Source: Arcobacter sp. F2176 | Lineage (GTDB): Bacteria; Campylobacterota; Campylobacteria; Campylobacterales; Arcobacteraceae | Assembly (NCBI RefSeq): GCF_004116465.1 | Contig: NZ_PDJV01000009.1 | Coordinates: 62,001-126,000, forward strand | Length of the DNA stretch: 64,000 nucleotides | Reading direction: 5' to 3' | Shown: piece by piece, positions 34,545 to 43,576 of the stretch | Layout: each line of letters opens with the position of its first letter | How positions within the stretch are numbered: position 1 is the first letter of the stretch | Position numbers and translations under genes: made by a program | The notes under the pieces: model-generated | Told to the model about the DNA's origin: nothing | Database searches by the model: none | Seen by the model: the letters and a program-made list of their open reading frames with translations, nothing else

Positions 34545-36824
34545 GTGGAAAAATATATCGTAAGTAAAAAACATAAAACTACAAACTATTTAGGTGCATC
34601 AGTTGTAACAGCTAGTGTATTATTATCAAGTCCAGTTATTCTAAATGCGGATACAACTATGTCGAATCCTACAGTTTTACCCATAAATGTAGTAGAGACA
34701 AAAGAAAAAGAACAAAACTATACAAATAGTTATAAAGTAAATAAATCTTCTTCATCAAAAATCACACAAGATTTAATTGATACTCCCCAAACAATTTCTG
34801 TAGTAACTGAAAAAGTATTAAAAGAACAACAAGCAACAACTCTACAAGAAGCTTTGAGAAATACTCCTGGTATTACTTTAAACTTAGGTGAAAATGGTAG
34901 TACAAATGATAAAAATAATATCATGATGAGAGGTTTTGATACTCAATCTAGTATTTATAAAGATGGGGTAAGAGATAGTTCAAACTCTGTAAAAGATATG
35001 TATAATACTGAAGCTGTAGAAATTACAAAAGGTGCAGTTGGAGCTGATAATGGAAGAGGTGTTTCATCTGGATATATAAATCAAGTAACAAAATCACCTA
35101 AAAATAAAGATGCTGCTGAGATTAGTTTGGGTTATAGTACAGGTGAAAATGGAAGGGTAACAGCTGATTTAAATAAAAAATTAAATGAAACAACTGGTTT
35201 AAGAATAAATTTACTAAAACATAAAGGCGATGTAGCAGGAAGAGATGTTCTAGAGATAGATAGAACAGGAATAGCTGCTTCATTGGGGTTTGGAATAGGA
35301 ACAAACACTAGAACTACAATCAATTATGAAAGATTTAAGCAAGATGATATCCCTGATGCAGGAGTACCTACTATTGGGCTTAATAGTGTACCTTATTTTG
35401 CATTAGAAGCTGCAGGTATAAGTCCTAAAAAAGCTGATAGAGAAGACTTTTATGGTAGTAAATCTGATTTTGAAAAAGCTACTTCAGATACATTTGGTTT
35501 ATTATTTGAACATGATTTCTCTGATTCTACAACAATAAGTAATATTACGAAATATTCAAAAACGAAACAAAGAATGATAACAAGAGGATTAGCCTCTGCT
35601 GATGTAACAGATGTAAATAATCCTAATTCTTGGACTGTTAATAGGTTTTCTAATCAAAAGTGGGAAGAAAATGAAATAATTGTAAATAAAACAAATCTTT
35701 CGTCAAGCTTTGAAACAGGGAGTATTTCACATAGTTTGAGTACAGGATTAGAGTTTATAAAAGAGAAAAAGACATCAAAATCTTATAAAAATGTAGGAGC
35801 TATGTCAGCTGCAAATTTATATAATCCAAATCCAAGTGATTCACTTACAGGAAGAGATTTATCATTTACTCCTAAAAATCTTAAAGTTGAGGTTGAAACT
35901 GCAGGTGTATATTTATTTGATTCTATTTCCTTAACTGATAAATTTATGTTTATAGGGGGAGGAAGACTTGATAAATATAAATTAAAAGAATCAGGTATTG
36001 AAAGTTATACTGAAGTAAGAAGAGGACCTACATTATATCGTCCTGTTGATATTGAAGATAGTGGTACTTTAAAAAGTTGGAAATTAGGTTTTGTTTATAA
36101 ACCACTAGAAAATGGAAGCATATACATTTCTCATGCCACTTCTCAGTTACAACCAGGAGGAAAATTATCACCTTTATCAACTTCTGATACTAGTTTAGAT
36201 AATCCAAATAAAGACCCTGAGGAATCAACAACGACTGAGATAGGTACAAAATGGAATTTCTTAGATAATCGATTATCTTTAACAGCAGCCATATATAAAA
36301 CTTTGGCAAAGAATCAAATAACAGAAGAAGATGATGGAACATATACACAAGAAGGTGAAAAAGAGGTAAAAGGTATCGAAATTGGAATTGTTGGTCAAGT
36401 TACTGATAAATTTTCAATTAGTGCAGGGTTTGCTAAAGATAAAACAAAATCTAAAGCAAAAGGTAGAAGTGATGATGGTGCAGCTTTAAGATTTACACCT
36501 GATTGGAGTGCAACTTTATGGAGTACTTATAACTTTACGCCAGCCTTTACTGTTGGGTTAGGTGCCACATATATGGGTGAACAAAAAGTTTCATCATCAA
36601 AATCAGGACAAGATACTCCTGTAAATGGAAGAATGACAGTAATAGAAGACTTCTTAGTATTTGATGCTATGGCTTCATATAAAATAGATAAACATTCATC
36701 TTTGCAGTTAAATGTTTACAACATTGCAGATGAAGAGTATGTCGCAAATACCAATAAAGATGGATTTAGATATACACCAGGAGCTGCAAGGTCAGCTTTA
36801 TTAACTTATAGTTATAAATTTTAA
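34545..36824 (+). CDS. TonB-dependent siderophore receptor
   Basis: A 759-aa outer-membrane receptor. The N-terminal signal region ends near VILNADTT. The plug domain begins with DTPQTISVVTEKVLKEQQA and contains NTPGITLNLGENGS and IMMRGFDTQSSIYKDGVRD. The beta-barrel ends with the aromatic C-terminal signature LTYSYKF. The closest resemblance is to the Fiu/FhuE/FpvA-like catecholate or hydroxamate receptors. GTG 34545 is the start, with GGAGG at 34534-34538; the nearby ATG at 34541 is out of frame. It lies in a Fur-linked operon with hemP upstream and piuC downstream. Confidence 0.93.
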   Translation: MEKYIVSKKHKTTNYLGASVVTASVLLSSPVILNADTTMSNPTVLPINVVETKEKEQNYTNSYKVNKSSSSKITQDLIDTPQTISVVTEKVLKEQQATTLQEALRNTPGITLNLGENGSTNDKNNIMMRGFDTQSSIYKDGVRDSSNSVKDMYNTEAVEITKGAVGADNGRGVSSGYINQVTKSPKNKDAAEISLGYSTGENGRVTADLNKKLNETTGLRINLLKHKGDVAGRDVLEIDRTGIAASLGFGIGTNTRTTINYERFKQDDIPDAGVPTIGLNSVPYFALEAAGISPKKADREDFYGSKSDFEKATSDTFGLLFEHDFSDSTTISNITKYSKTKQRMITRGLASADVTDVNNPNSWTVNRFSNQKWEENEIIVNKTNLSSSFETGSISHSLSTGLEFIKEKKTSKSYKNVGAMSAANLYNPNPSDSLTGRDLSFTPKNLKVEVETAGVYLFDSISLTDKFMFIGGGRLDKYKLKESGIESYTEVRRGPTLYRPVDIEDSGTLKSWKLGFVYKPLENGSIYISHATSQLQPGGKLSPLSTSDTSLDNPNKDPEESTTTEIGTKWNFLDNRLSLTAAIYKTLAKNQITEEDDGTYTQEGEKEVKGIEIGIVGQVTDKFSISAGFAKDKTKSKAKGRSDDGAALRFTPDWSATLWSTYNFTPAFTVGLGATYMGEQKVSSSKSGQDTPVNGRMTVIEDFLVFDAMASYKIDKHSSLQLNVYNIADEEYVANTNKDGFRYTPGAARSALLTYSYKF

Positions 36825-36827
36825 TCA

Positions 36828-36856
36828 AAATTAGTCCCCCTTTTTGGGACTAGTTT
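36828..36856 (+). terminator. Hairpin between receptor gene and piuC
   Basis: AAATTAGTCCC (36828-36838) pairs with GGGACTAGTTT (36846-36856) over 11 positions including one G-T wobble, with a 7-nt loop. It begins 4 nt after the receptor stop and 44 nt before piuC. It is likely to reduce readthrough, giving more receptor than enzymes. No long U-run follows. Confidence 0.5.
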
Positions 36857-36871
36857 ATAAAAAGGAATAAA

Positions 36872-37552
36872 ATGCTTTTACACATACCAAATGTATTAAC
36901 AAAGGAACAAATAAAAGAGTGTAGAAAACTCTTAGATGAAGCTACTTGGATTGATGGAAAACTAACAGCTGGAAGTCAAGCTATTAATGTAAAAAGTAAT
37001 CTACAACTAGCCGAAAATGATCCTTTGTTAAAACATTTAAGAGATATTATTACTTCTACTTTAAAATCAAATCCTCTTTTTGTCTCAGCTGCCTTGCCAA
37101 ATCATATAATTTCACCTTTTATAAATAGATACGAAAATAGTGGTGCTTATGGAAATCATGTTGATAACTCAATTTTATATGATACAACAGTTGGTAAAAA
37201 CTTTCGTACTGATATCTCTTGCTCTTTGTTTTTTACAGAACCTGAAGAGTATGAAGGTGGGGAAATGATTATAGAAGATACTTTTGGAACCCATGAAGTG
37301 AAACTTCCAGCAGGTGATCTGATACTCTATCCTTCTACTAGTTTACACAGAGTTGAACCAGTTGTCAGCGGTGTAAGAATGGTAAGTTTTATGTGGACTC
37401 AAAGTATGATTAGAAGTGCGTGGAAAAGAAGTATTTTATTTGAACTTGATAATACAATTCAAAGTTTAAGGTCAAAATATGGAGAGACTAAAGAAGCTGT
37501 AGATTTATCAATTCATTATCATAAACTAATTCAAGAATGGGCGGAACTTTAG
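36872..37552 (+). CDS. piuC: Fe(II)/2-oxoglutarate-dependent hydroxylase, PiuC/PKHD type
   Basis: A 226-aa cytoplasmic dioxygenase. The iron-binding triad appears as H and D in GNHVDNSIL and H in SLHRVEPV; the downstream R in SGVRMVSF is the 2-oxoglutarate anchor. PiuC-type genes occur beside Fiu/PiuA-like siderophore receptors and are iron-repressed, as here. It has an SD, AAAGGA, and starts at ATG 36872. The next gene starts 1 nt after its stop. The substrate is unknown in the family. Confidence 0.93.
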   Translation: MLLHIPNVLTKEQIKECRKLLDEATWIDGKLTAGSQAINVKSNLQLAENDPLLKHLRDIITSTLKSNPLFVSAALPNHIISPFINRYENSGAYGNHVDNSILYDTTVGKNFRTDISCSLFFTEPEEYEGGEMIIEDTFGTHEVKLPAGDLILYPSTSLHRVEPVVSGVRMVSFMWTQSMIRSAWKRSILFELDNTIQSLRSKYGETKEAVDLSIHYHKLIQEWAEL

Positions 37553-37553
37553 A

Positions 37554-38651
37554 TTGAATACTATAGAAGCAAAACTGGATTATATTCCAAATGAGATTGT
37601 TTGTGTTGATGATTATGAAAGCTTTGCAAAATCTAGGGTAGATACAAATGCTTGGGCTTATATTTCATCTGCATCAGCAGATGAAATCACTTATAGGACA
37701 AATAAGAAAGCCTTTGATAGAATACATCTTCTAAGTAGAACTTTAGAAGATGTAAAAGGTGGGAATACAAAGTTAAATCTATTTGGGCAAGAGTATGCCC
37801 ATCCTATTTTTTTGGCTCCTGTTGCTTATCAAAAATTAGTCCATGATGATGGAGAAATTGCAACAGTGCAAGCTGCAAGCGCCATGGAATCTTGTATGAT
37901 AGTAAGTGGTTTTTCAAGTACTTCTTTAAAAGATATATCTGATTATACTAATTCACCCTTATGGTTTCAATTATATATGCAAATTGATATGAATGACAAT
38001 TTGTTTTTAATAAAAAAAGCTGAAAACTTAGGATATAAAGCACTAGTAATTACAATAGATGCTCCAATTGCAGGAATTAGAAATAAAGAACAAAAAGCAG
38101 GCTTTTGTTTACCTTCTCATATAGAAGCTATAAATTTACGAGGAATGAAACAATTAACTTTAGATTTAAACTCAACTCAAAGTAGCATTTTCGATGGGGT
38201 TATGGCACATTCTCCTACTTGGGCAGATATAAAATTTATAAAAGAAAATACGAAACTACCAGTTATTTTAAAAGGTATTACTCACCCCTCTTATGCAAGA
38301 AAAGCACTTGAACTTGGGATTGATGGTATTATTGTCTCAAATCATGGAGGAAGAACTTTAGATACCCTTGTTCCAACAATTGATATTTTACCAAAGATTG
38401 TTGAGGCAGTTGGTGGAAAAATCCCAGTTTTACTAGATGGTGGAATTAGAAGAGGAACTGATATTTTAAAAGCTCTTGCTTTTGGAGCAAGTGCTGTTTT
38501 AGTTGGCAGACCACTTATGTTTGCACTTGCTACATCAGGAGCTTTAGGTGTGGCACATATTATAAAAATATTAAGGGATGAGTTAGAAATCTCTATGGCA
38601 CTTACGGGATGTAAAACCCTTGAAGATGTTACAAAAGAAATTTTATTTTGA
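37554..38651 (+). CDS. FMN-dependent alpha-hydroxyacid oxidase/dehydrogenase
   Basis: A 365-aa TIM-barrel flavoenzyme of the lactate oxidase/glycolate oxidase family. It shows SNHGGRTLDTLVPTID (catalytic His and substrate Arg), VILKGITHPSYA (FMN lysine) and LLDGGIRRGTDILKALAFGA with GRPLMFAL (phosphate site). It oxidises 2-hydroxy acids to 2-keto acids. TTG 37554 follows the piuC stop by 1 nt. Its presence between piuC and a PepSY protein in an iron-uptake operon suggests action on a hydroxycarboxylate siderophore or its product. This is inference. Confidence 0.9.
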   Translation: MNTIEAKLDYIPNEIVCVDDYESFAKSRVDTNAWAYISSASADEITYRTNKKAFDRIHLLSRTLEDVKGGNTKLNLFGQEYAHPIFLAPVAYQKLVHDDGEIATVQAASAMESCMIVSGFSSTSLKDISDYTNSPLWFQLYMQIDMNDNLFLIKKAENLGYKALVITIDAPIAGIRNKEQKAGFCLPSHIEAINLRGMKQLTLDLNSTQSSIFDGVMAHSPTWADIKFIKENTKLPVILKGITHPSYARKALELGIDGIIVSNHGGRTLDTLVPTIDILPKIVEAVGGKIPVLLDGGIRRGTDILKALAFGASAVLVGRPLMFALATSGALGVAHIIKILRDELEISMALTGCKTLEDVTKEILF

Positions 38652-38665
38652 AAAGAAGGATTTAA

Positions 38666-39817
38666 ATGCATAAAAAGTTTTTATTTAAAGTGCATATGAT
38701 TTTAGGGTTAACAGCTGGAGTTATTTTACTAATTATGGGAATAACTGGTGCAATGTTATCTTATCAAAAAGAGATATTAAAATATATAAATAAAGATAGT
38801 TATATAATAGAAGTTCCAAGTACAAAAAGACTATCTTCAAAAGCGATATTAGAAAAATTTGAACAAAAATTTCCTGATGCTAAAATAAATTCATTTATTT
38901 TTTCTAGTAGTGCAAATAGATCTGTAGTTATTAATATAAAAGCTAATGGTGAGGGCAAACAAGCAAGAAGAGGAATAAATTATTATATTAATCCCTATAC
39001 GGCTGAAATATTACCAAATACAAAGGGTTATGAATTCTTTAAATTTATTGAAATAGTTCATAGAGGACTAATCATTGGGAATATTGGAAAACAGATAACT
39101 GGAATCTGTACCTTTGCCCTTTTAATACTTATGTTTAGTGGAATATATGTTTATTGGAAAAGAATAAAAAACTCATTTTTCAAAAGTTTTATTTTTAGTT
39201 TTAAGGATAAAAAAAGAGCATTTTTGTCTAATATGCACTTTGCAATTGGAATGTGGGTCATACCTTTTTATTTGTTTTTGTCTTTTACTGGACTTGCCTT
39301 GTCTTATGATTGGGTGAAAGATGGATTATATAAAGTATCAGGGGTTGAAAAACCTATACGACAAAAAAGAATGCCAACACCAAAAAATAAAAAAGATGAA
39401 GTTACAGTTTCTATATCAAATGAGAAGATAGAAAAAATAGTTCAATTATTTAATAAAAATGTCAAAGAGTATGAAAATGCTAATTTACAAATTGGTAAAA
39501 AAAGTGATGTAATAAAAATAAGTTATTTTGCAAAAAATGCCATACATGATAGAGCAAGAAGTGAAATAACACTAAATACAAAAACAAATAAAGTAATAAA
39601 AAATGATAAATTTGAAGATAAAGCATTAAGTGATAGATTGATGAAAAGTCTTGTTCCTCTTCATACAGGAGAATACTTTGGTCTTATAGTTCAAGGAATA
39701 TTAGGACTATCATCTTTAATGATGGTACTATTTACAATAACTGGTTTTATGATGTACTTTAAAAGAAAAAAGAAAAAAGCTACAAAAAAATATAATCTAA
39801 CAAAAAACACCTACTAA
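38666..39817 (+). CDS. PepSY-domain iron-regulated membrane protein (PiuB-like)
   Basis: A 383-aa inner-membrane protein with four hydrophobic segments. They are at the N-terminus (GLTAGVILLIMGITGAML), mid-protein (ICTFALLILMFSGIYVYW and IPFYLFLSFTGLALSY) and C-terminus (SSLMMVLFTITGFMMYF). PepSY-like periplasmic domains lie between them. PiuB-type proteins are found beside siderophore receptors and probably reduce or release ferric siderophores in the periplasm. It ends the iron operon, 46 nt before the photolyase gene. Confidence 0.9.
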   Translation: MHKKFLFKVHMILGLTAGVILLIMGITGAMLSYQKEILKYINKDSYIIEVPSTKRLSSKAILEKFEQKFPDAKINSFIFSSSANRSVVINIKANGEGKQARRGINYYINPYTAEILPNTKGYEFFKFIEIVHRGLIIGNIGKQITGICTFALLILMFSGIYVYWKRIKNSFFKSFIFSFKDKKRAFLSNMHFAIGMWVIPFYLFLSFTGLALSYDWVKDGLYKVSGVEKPIRQKRMPTPKNKKDEVTVSISNEKIEKIVQLFNKNVKEYENANLQIGKKSDVIKISYFAKNAIHDRARSEITLNTKTNKVIKNDKFEDKALSDRLMKSLVPLHTGEYFGLIVQGILGLSSLMMVLFTITGFMMYFKRKKKKATKKYNLTKNTY

Positions 39818-39824
39818 TTGGCTA

Positions 39825-39859
39825 TTTTTCCTAGTAATATAAATAAAAACTAGGAAAAA
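39825..39859 (+). promoter_or_regulatory. Hairpin masking the photolyase SD
   Basis: TTTTTCCTAGT (39825-39835) pairs perfectly with ACTAGGAAAAA (39849-39859), 11 bp with a 13-nt loop. The 3' arm contains the only SD-like sequence, AGGA at 39852-39855, which is 8 nt before the GTG start at 39864. It could therefore act as a translational switch or RNA thermometer, or alternatively as a terminator for the upstream PepSY gene. Confidence 0.55.
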
Positions 39860-39863
39860 GCTT

Positions 39864-41195
39864 GTGAAACAAATTCTTTGGTTTAGACGTGATTTAAGAA
39901 TAAGAGATAATAAAATCTTAGAAAAAGCATCTAATGAAGTAATGCCCATATTTATTTTTGATAAAAATATTTTAGAGAAACTTGATATTGAGGATAAAAG
40001 AGTCACTTTTATTTATGATGCAGTATTAGCTTTAAGAAAATCACTTCAAAGTCTTGGTTTAGATTTATATATATTTTATGATATTCCTAAAAATGTATTT
40101 ATTGAACTTGAGAAGTTAGGTTTTGATGAAGTTTTATGTTCAAGTGATTTTGATTCATATGCTATAAAAAGAGATAAACAGATAAATGAAATAATACCTT
40201 TAAAAAGATATTTAGACTCATTTTTAATCAATCCCAGAAAAAACCTAAAAAAAGATGGAATACCTTATAAGGTATTTACTCCTTTTTACAAATCATTATC
40301 TTGGTTGAGTTCCTCAGATAAAATAGGAGAAGCCCAAATAAATCAAAATCAAAAACTATATAAATATGAAAATAAAACTCCTTCTTTAGAAGAGTTAGGA
40401 TTTAAAAGAGCTGATTTACCAGAGTTTTTAAAAAAAACACCAGAAGATAGACTAAATGATTTTAGAGAAAAAGTAGAAGAGTATGGAAAAAACAGAGATA
40501 TATTTTATAAAGATGGAACTTCAAATTTAGGAGTTGATTTAAGATTTGGAACTTTATCACCCAGAATGATTTTTAATGAAATAAAAGAACTAAATAAAAA
40601 AAACAGTGAAATATTTATAAGACAGCTTTTTTGGAGAGAGTTTTATAACTATATTTTATTTCATTTTCCAAAAAGTGAAAATGAAAACTGGAAGAACATA
40701 GAAATATCTTGGAGTGAAGATGAAGAAGATTTTCAAAAGTGGTGCGAAGGAAAAACGGGAGTTCCCATAATAGATGCAGCAATGAGACACTTTAATAAAA
40801 CAGGAATGATGCACAATCGACTTAGAATGATTGTCTCTTCTTTTTTATGTAAAAATTTACTAATAGACTGGAAAAAAGGTGAGCAATATTTTGCAAAAAG
40901 ACTGCTTGATTATGATGCTAGTTCAAATATAGGCTCTTGGCAATGGGCTGCAAGTACAGGGGCTGATAGTGTTCCTTATTTTAGAATTTTTAATCCATAC
41001 TTGCAATCAGCAAAATTTGATAAAGAAGCTATATTTATAAAAAGTGTAATTCCTGAACTTAAAGATGTAGATGCGAAACTAATACATGTAGAAGGTGCTT
41101 TAAAAGATAAATATATAAGTTCAATAGTAAATATGAAGTATTCAAGAGATAGAGCAATAAGAGCGTTTAAAGAGGCAAAAAATGCAAAAGTATGA
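39864..41195 (+). CDS. phrB: Cryptochrome/photolyase family protein (deoxyribodipyrimidine photolyase)
   Basis: A 443-aa flavoprotein. The N-terminal antenna domain begins with KQILWFRRDLRIRDN. The FAD domain has DGTSNLGVDLRFGTLSPR, the adenine-pocket segment FIRQLFWREFYNYIL and WCEGKTGVPIIDAAMRHFN, then MHNRLRMIVSSFLCKNLLIDW and SSNIGSWQWAASTGADSVPYF. The Trp residues of the electron-transfer chain are in these segments. It repairs UV-induced pyrimidine dimers using blue light. Its last 14 nt overlap the following FAD-oxidoreductase gene. Confidence 0.95.
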   Translation: MKQILWFRRDLRIRDNKILEKASNEVMPIFIFDKNILEKLDIEDKRVTFIYDAVLALRKSLQSLGLDLYIFYDIPKNVFIELEKLGFDEVLCSSDFDSYAIKRDKQINEIIPLKRYLDSFLINPRKNLKKDGIPYKVFTPFYKSLSWLSSSDKIGEAQINQNQKLYKYENKTPSLEELGFKRADLPEFLKKTPEDRLNDFREKVEEYGKNRDIFYKDGTSNLGVDLRFGTLSPRMIFNEIKELNKKNSEIFIRQLFWREFYNYILFHFPKSENENWKNIEISWSEDEEDFQKWCEGKTGVPIIDAAMRHFNKTGMMHNRLRMIVSSFLCKNLLIDWKKGEQYFAKRLLDYDASSNIGSWQWAASTGADSVPYFRIFNPYLQSAKFDKEAIFIKSVIPELKDVDAKLIHVEGALKDKYISSIVNMKYSRDRAIRAFKEAKNAKV

Positions 41196-42600
41196 TTTAG
41201 CAATAATTGGTTCTGGTATTGGGGGATCGTTAATTGGAGCATTGAATAAAGATAAAAGTCATATTCTTTTTGAAAAGGATTCTAATCTTGGGGGATGTGC
41301 TAGTACTTTTAAAAGATTTGGAAATTATTATAACGCAGGAGCTACTACTTTTGTAGGATATGAAGATAATCATCTTATAAAGAATATATTTAAACAAATT
41401 GGCTATGTACCTGATATAGTTGAATCAAAAATAGCAATAAGAACAATTCAAAATAAAAAAGTAGTAGATAGAATAAGAGATTTTGAAATTTTTTTATCTC
41501 AAATACAAGAAAACTATCCCAATAAAAATAATAGGATTTTTTGGGAAAAAATTAAAAGTATTGATGAAAAATTTTGGCAAATAAAAAATATACATTTTGC
41601 AAAATATAGTCTAAAGTCTTATTTGAAATCCTTGCTTACTTTTAAAGATTTGATTGGGACTTTTGAAATGGATTTATTTAAAAGTGCAAACTCTTTTATA
41701 AAAGAGACTTTGGGTGAGATAAGCCAAGAATATCAAAGTTTTATAGATGCTCAACTTCTTATTACGGTACAGAGTAAATCAAAAGATGTTTCTTTATTAT
41801 CTATGTCTTTAGGATTATCTTACCCTTTTCATAAAGTATTTTATGTAAATAATGGCATGGGAACTATAATTGAAGATTTATTAAAAGATGTAAATGTTCA
41901 CAAAAATGAAGAGATAATTAAAATCAGAAAATCAAAAGATTCTTATATAATTAATTCCTCAAAAGGTGAATATAAAGCAAAAAATATTGTGTTAAATACA
42001 ACTATATATGATAGTAAAAATCTTTTTGATAAAAAAATAAAGAACTATTATGAAAAGTTTGATTTTAGTGATCAAAGTGCTTTTACGACATACCTTACAA
42101 TTAATAGTAAAGAAGAGTTTTTAGAACACTATCAAATCATATTAAAGCCTGATATCCCAAATTGTATTTCCAACTCATTTTTTATCTCTTTTTCAAAACT
42201 AAGTGATGAGAAAATGAGTCAAAATGGATATAGTGTAACTATTTCAACTCATACAAAAGTCACTACTTGGAAAATTTTATCAAAAGATGATTATAAAAAA
42301 CAAAAAGAGTTGACACAAAACTTTATATTAGAGCATTTTTTAGATTATTTTGATAATATAAATATAGAACAAATAACAAAAATATTCTCTGCTACTTGTT
42401 TGACTTTTCAAAGATTTATAGGAAGAGCAAATTGTGGAGGAAAAGCTATAAATGTAAAATCAGCTTTACAAATTCCTTCTTGTAGAACTCCTTTTAAGGG
42501 CTTATACAATGTAGGAGATACCATATTTGCTGGTCAAGGTTGGCCAGGTGTTGCTTTAGGTGCTAGTATATTAAATAAGGAGCTAAATGAAAAGCTTTGA
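41182..42600 (+). CDS. FAD-dependent oxidoreductase, phytoene-desaturase-like
   Basis: A 472-aa amine-oxidase/CrtI-type flavoprotein. The FAD-binding dinucleotide fold is at the very N-terminus (LAIIGSGIGGSLIGAL and LGGCASTFKRFG). The C-terminal GLYNVGDTIFAGQGWPGVALGA is the second FAD-contact motif of carotenoid desaturases/isomerases. No crtB or crtE gene accompanies it in this window. It overlaps both the photolyase and the LytS-like kinase by 14 nt, so all are one translation-coupled unit. The substrate is unknown. Confidence 0.88.
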   Translation: MQKYDLAIIGSGIGGSLIGALNKDKSHILFEKDSNLGGCASTFKRFGNYYNAGATTFVGYEDNHLIKNIFKQIGYVPDIVESKIAIRTIQNKKVVDRIRDFEIFLSQIQENYPNKNNRIFWEKIKSIDEKFWQIKNIHFAKYSLKSYLKSLLTFKDLIGTFEMDLFKSANSFIKETLGEISQEYQSFIDAQLLITVQSKSKDVSLLSMSLGLSYPFHKVFYVNNGMGTIIEDLLKDVNVHKNEEIIKIRKSKDSYIINSSKGEYKAKNIVLNTTIYDSKNLFDKKIKNYYEKFDFSDQSAFTTYLTINSKEEFLEHYQIILKPDIPNCISNSFFISFSKLSDEKMSQNGYSVTISTHTKVTTWKILSKDDYKKQKELTQNFILEHFLDYFDNINIEQITKIFSATCLTFQRFIGRANCGGKAINVKSALQIPSCRTPFKGLYNVGDTIFAGQGWPGVALGASILNKELNEKL

Positions 42601-43576
42601 ATTACAAATTTCTTATAAAGATTGGCTTTATATAATTATTATAGGAATATTCTTTGGTTTTTTGATTTCTTTAGTTTTTTATTATATAAATGAAGAGATT
42701 AGATATTTTTCAACTATAGCTTTTAGTACTTCATGTGCTTTTTTTATCTCTTTTTTTTCCTTTTTATTTATCTCTATTTCAAACTTTTATATTTTGCCAA
42801 ATATTCAAAAAAAGTATTGGTATTTTATTAGTTTCATTTTCTCTTTTTTAGCTGGTTGGTGTGGTTTTTCTTTAACATTTTTTCTATTTGATGATACATA
42901 CCCAATAGTAAAACTCATATCTTTTTATTGGTTAGATATAAGTTTTACTATTGGACTATTGACTTTTTTGATTGGTTTAATATTGCATCAGTTCATCTCA
43001 ATGAAATATAAAAATGAAATAGCCCATAGTGAAGTTTTACAGACGAAATTAGAAGCTTTAGAAAGTGAGTTAAATCCTCACTTTTTATTTAATGCTTTAA
43101 ATTCTATTTCTGAACTAATTTATCAAGACCAGAAAAAAGCAGAAGAATCAGTTTTAAAATTATCAAAGTTTTTAAGAAATGCGATTACAAAAAAAGGTTT
43201 GATTGATTTAAAAAGTGAAATTGATATGTTAAATACATATTTGCATATAGAAAATATAAGATTTGATGAAAAAATAGTTTTTAATTTAAATTGTGATGAA
43301 AAATACTATGATATGCTTTTACCGAAATTTTCAATACAACTCTTGGTAGAAAATGCAATAAAACACGGTTTTACAGGAAAAAGTTTAATTATTGATGTAA
43401 ATGTAAATGATAAAAAAATAGAAGTAACAAATAGCGGAAAGATTACTTCAAAAGTTATTTTTGGAGTAGGATTAAACAATTTGCAAAAAAGATTACAAAT
43501 TCTTAAAATTGGGTATTTAAAAAGTTCAATAGAAAATGATAAAATGAAGTTTACAATATATAGGAGTAATAGATGA
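42587..43576 (+). CDS. LytS/YehU-type sensor histidine kinase
   Basis: A 329-aa kinase. There are four hydrophobic helices in the N-terminal ~130 residues (no large periplasmic sensor), then a short coiled region and the His_kinase domain with acceptor His at about residue 165 in LESELNPHFLFNALNSI. ATP-binding segments are SIQLLVENAIKHG and FGVGLNNLQKRL. SD AAGGAG is well placed. It overlaps the upstream flavoprotein gene by 14 nt and the LytTR regulator by 4 nt. A membrane-embedded sensor could monitor envelope or redox state. Confidence 0.93.
   Translation: MKSFELQISYKDWLYIIIIGIFFGFLISLVFYYINEEIRYFSTIAFSTSCAFFISFFSFLFISISNFYILPNIQKKYWYFISFIFSFLAGWCGFSLTFFLFDDTYPIVKLISFYWLDISFTIGLLTFLIGLILHQFISMKYKNEIAHSEVLQTKLEALESELNPHFLFNALNSISELIYQDQKKAEESVLKLSKFLRNAITKKGLIDLKSEIDMLNTYLHIENIRFDEKIVFNLNCDEKYYDMLLPKFSIQLLVENAIKHGFTGKSLIIDVNVNDKKIEVTNSGKITSKVIFGVGLNNLQKRLQILKIGYLKSSIENDKMKFTIYRSNR

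Noticed and set aside
41182-42600. A carotenoid biosynthesis cluster
   Set aside because: The FAD enzyme is CrtI-like, but no phytoene synthase or GGPP synthase gene is present in the window, so carotenoid synthesis cannot be claimed.
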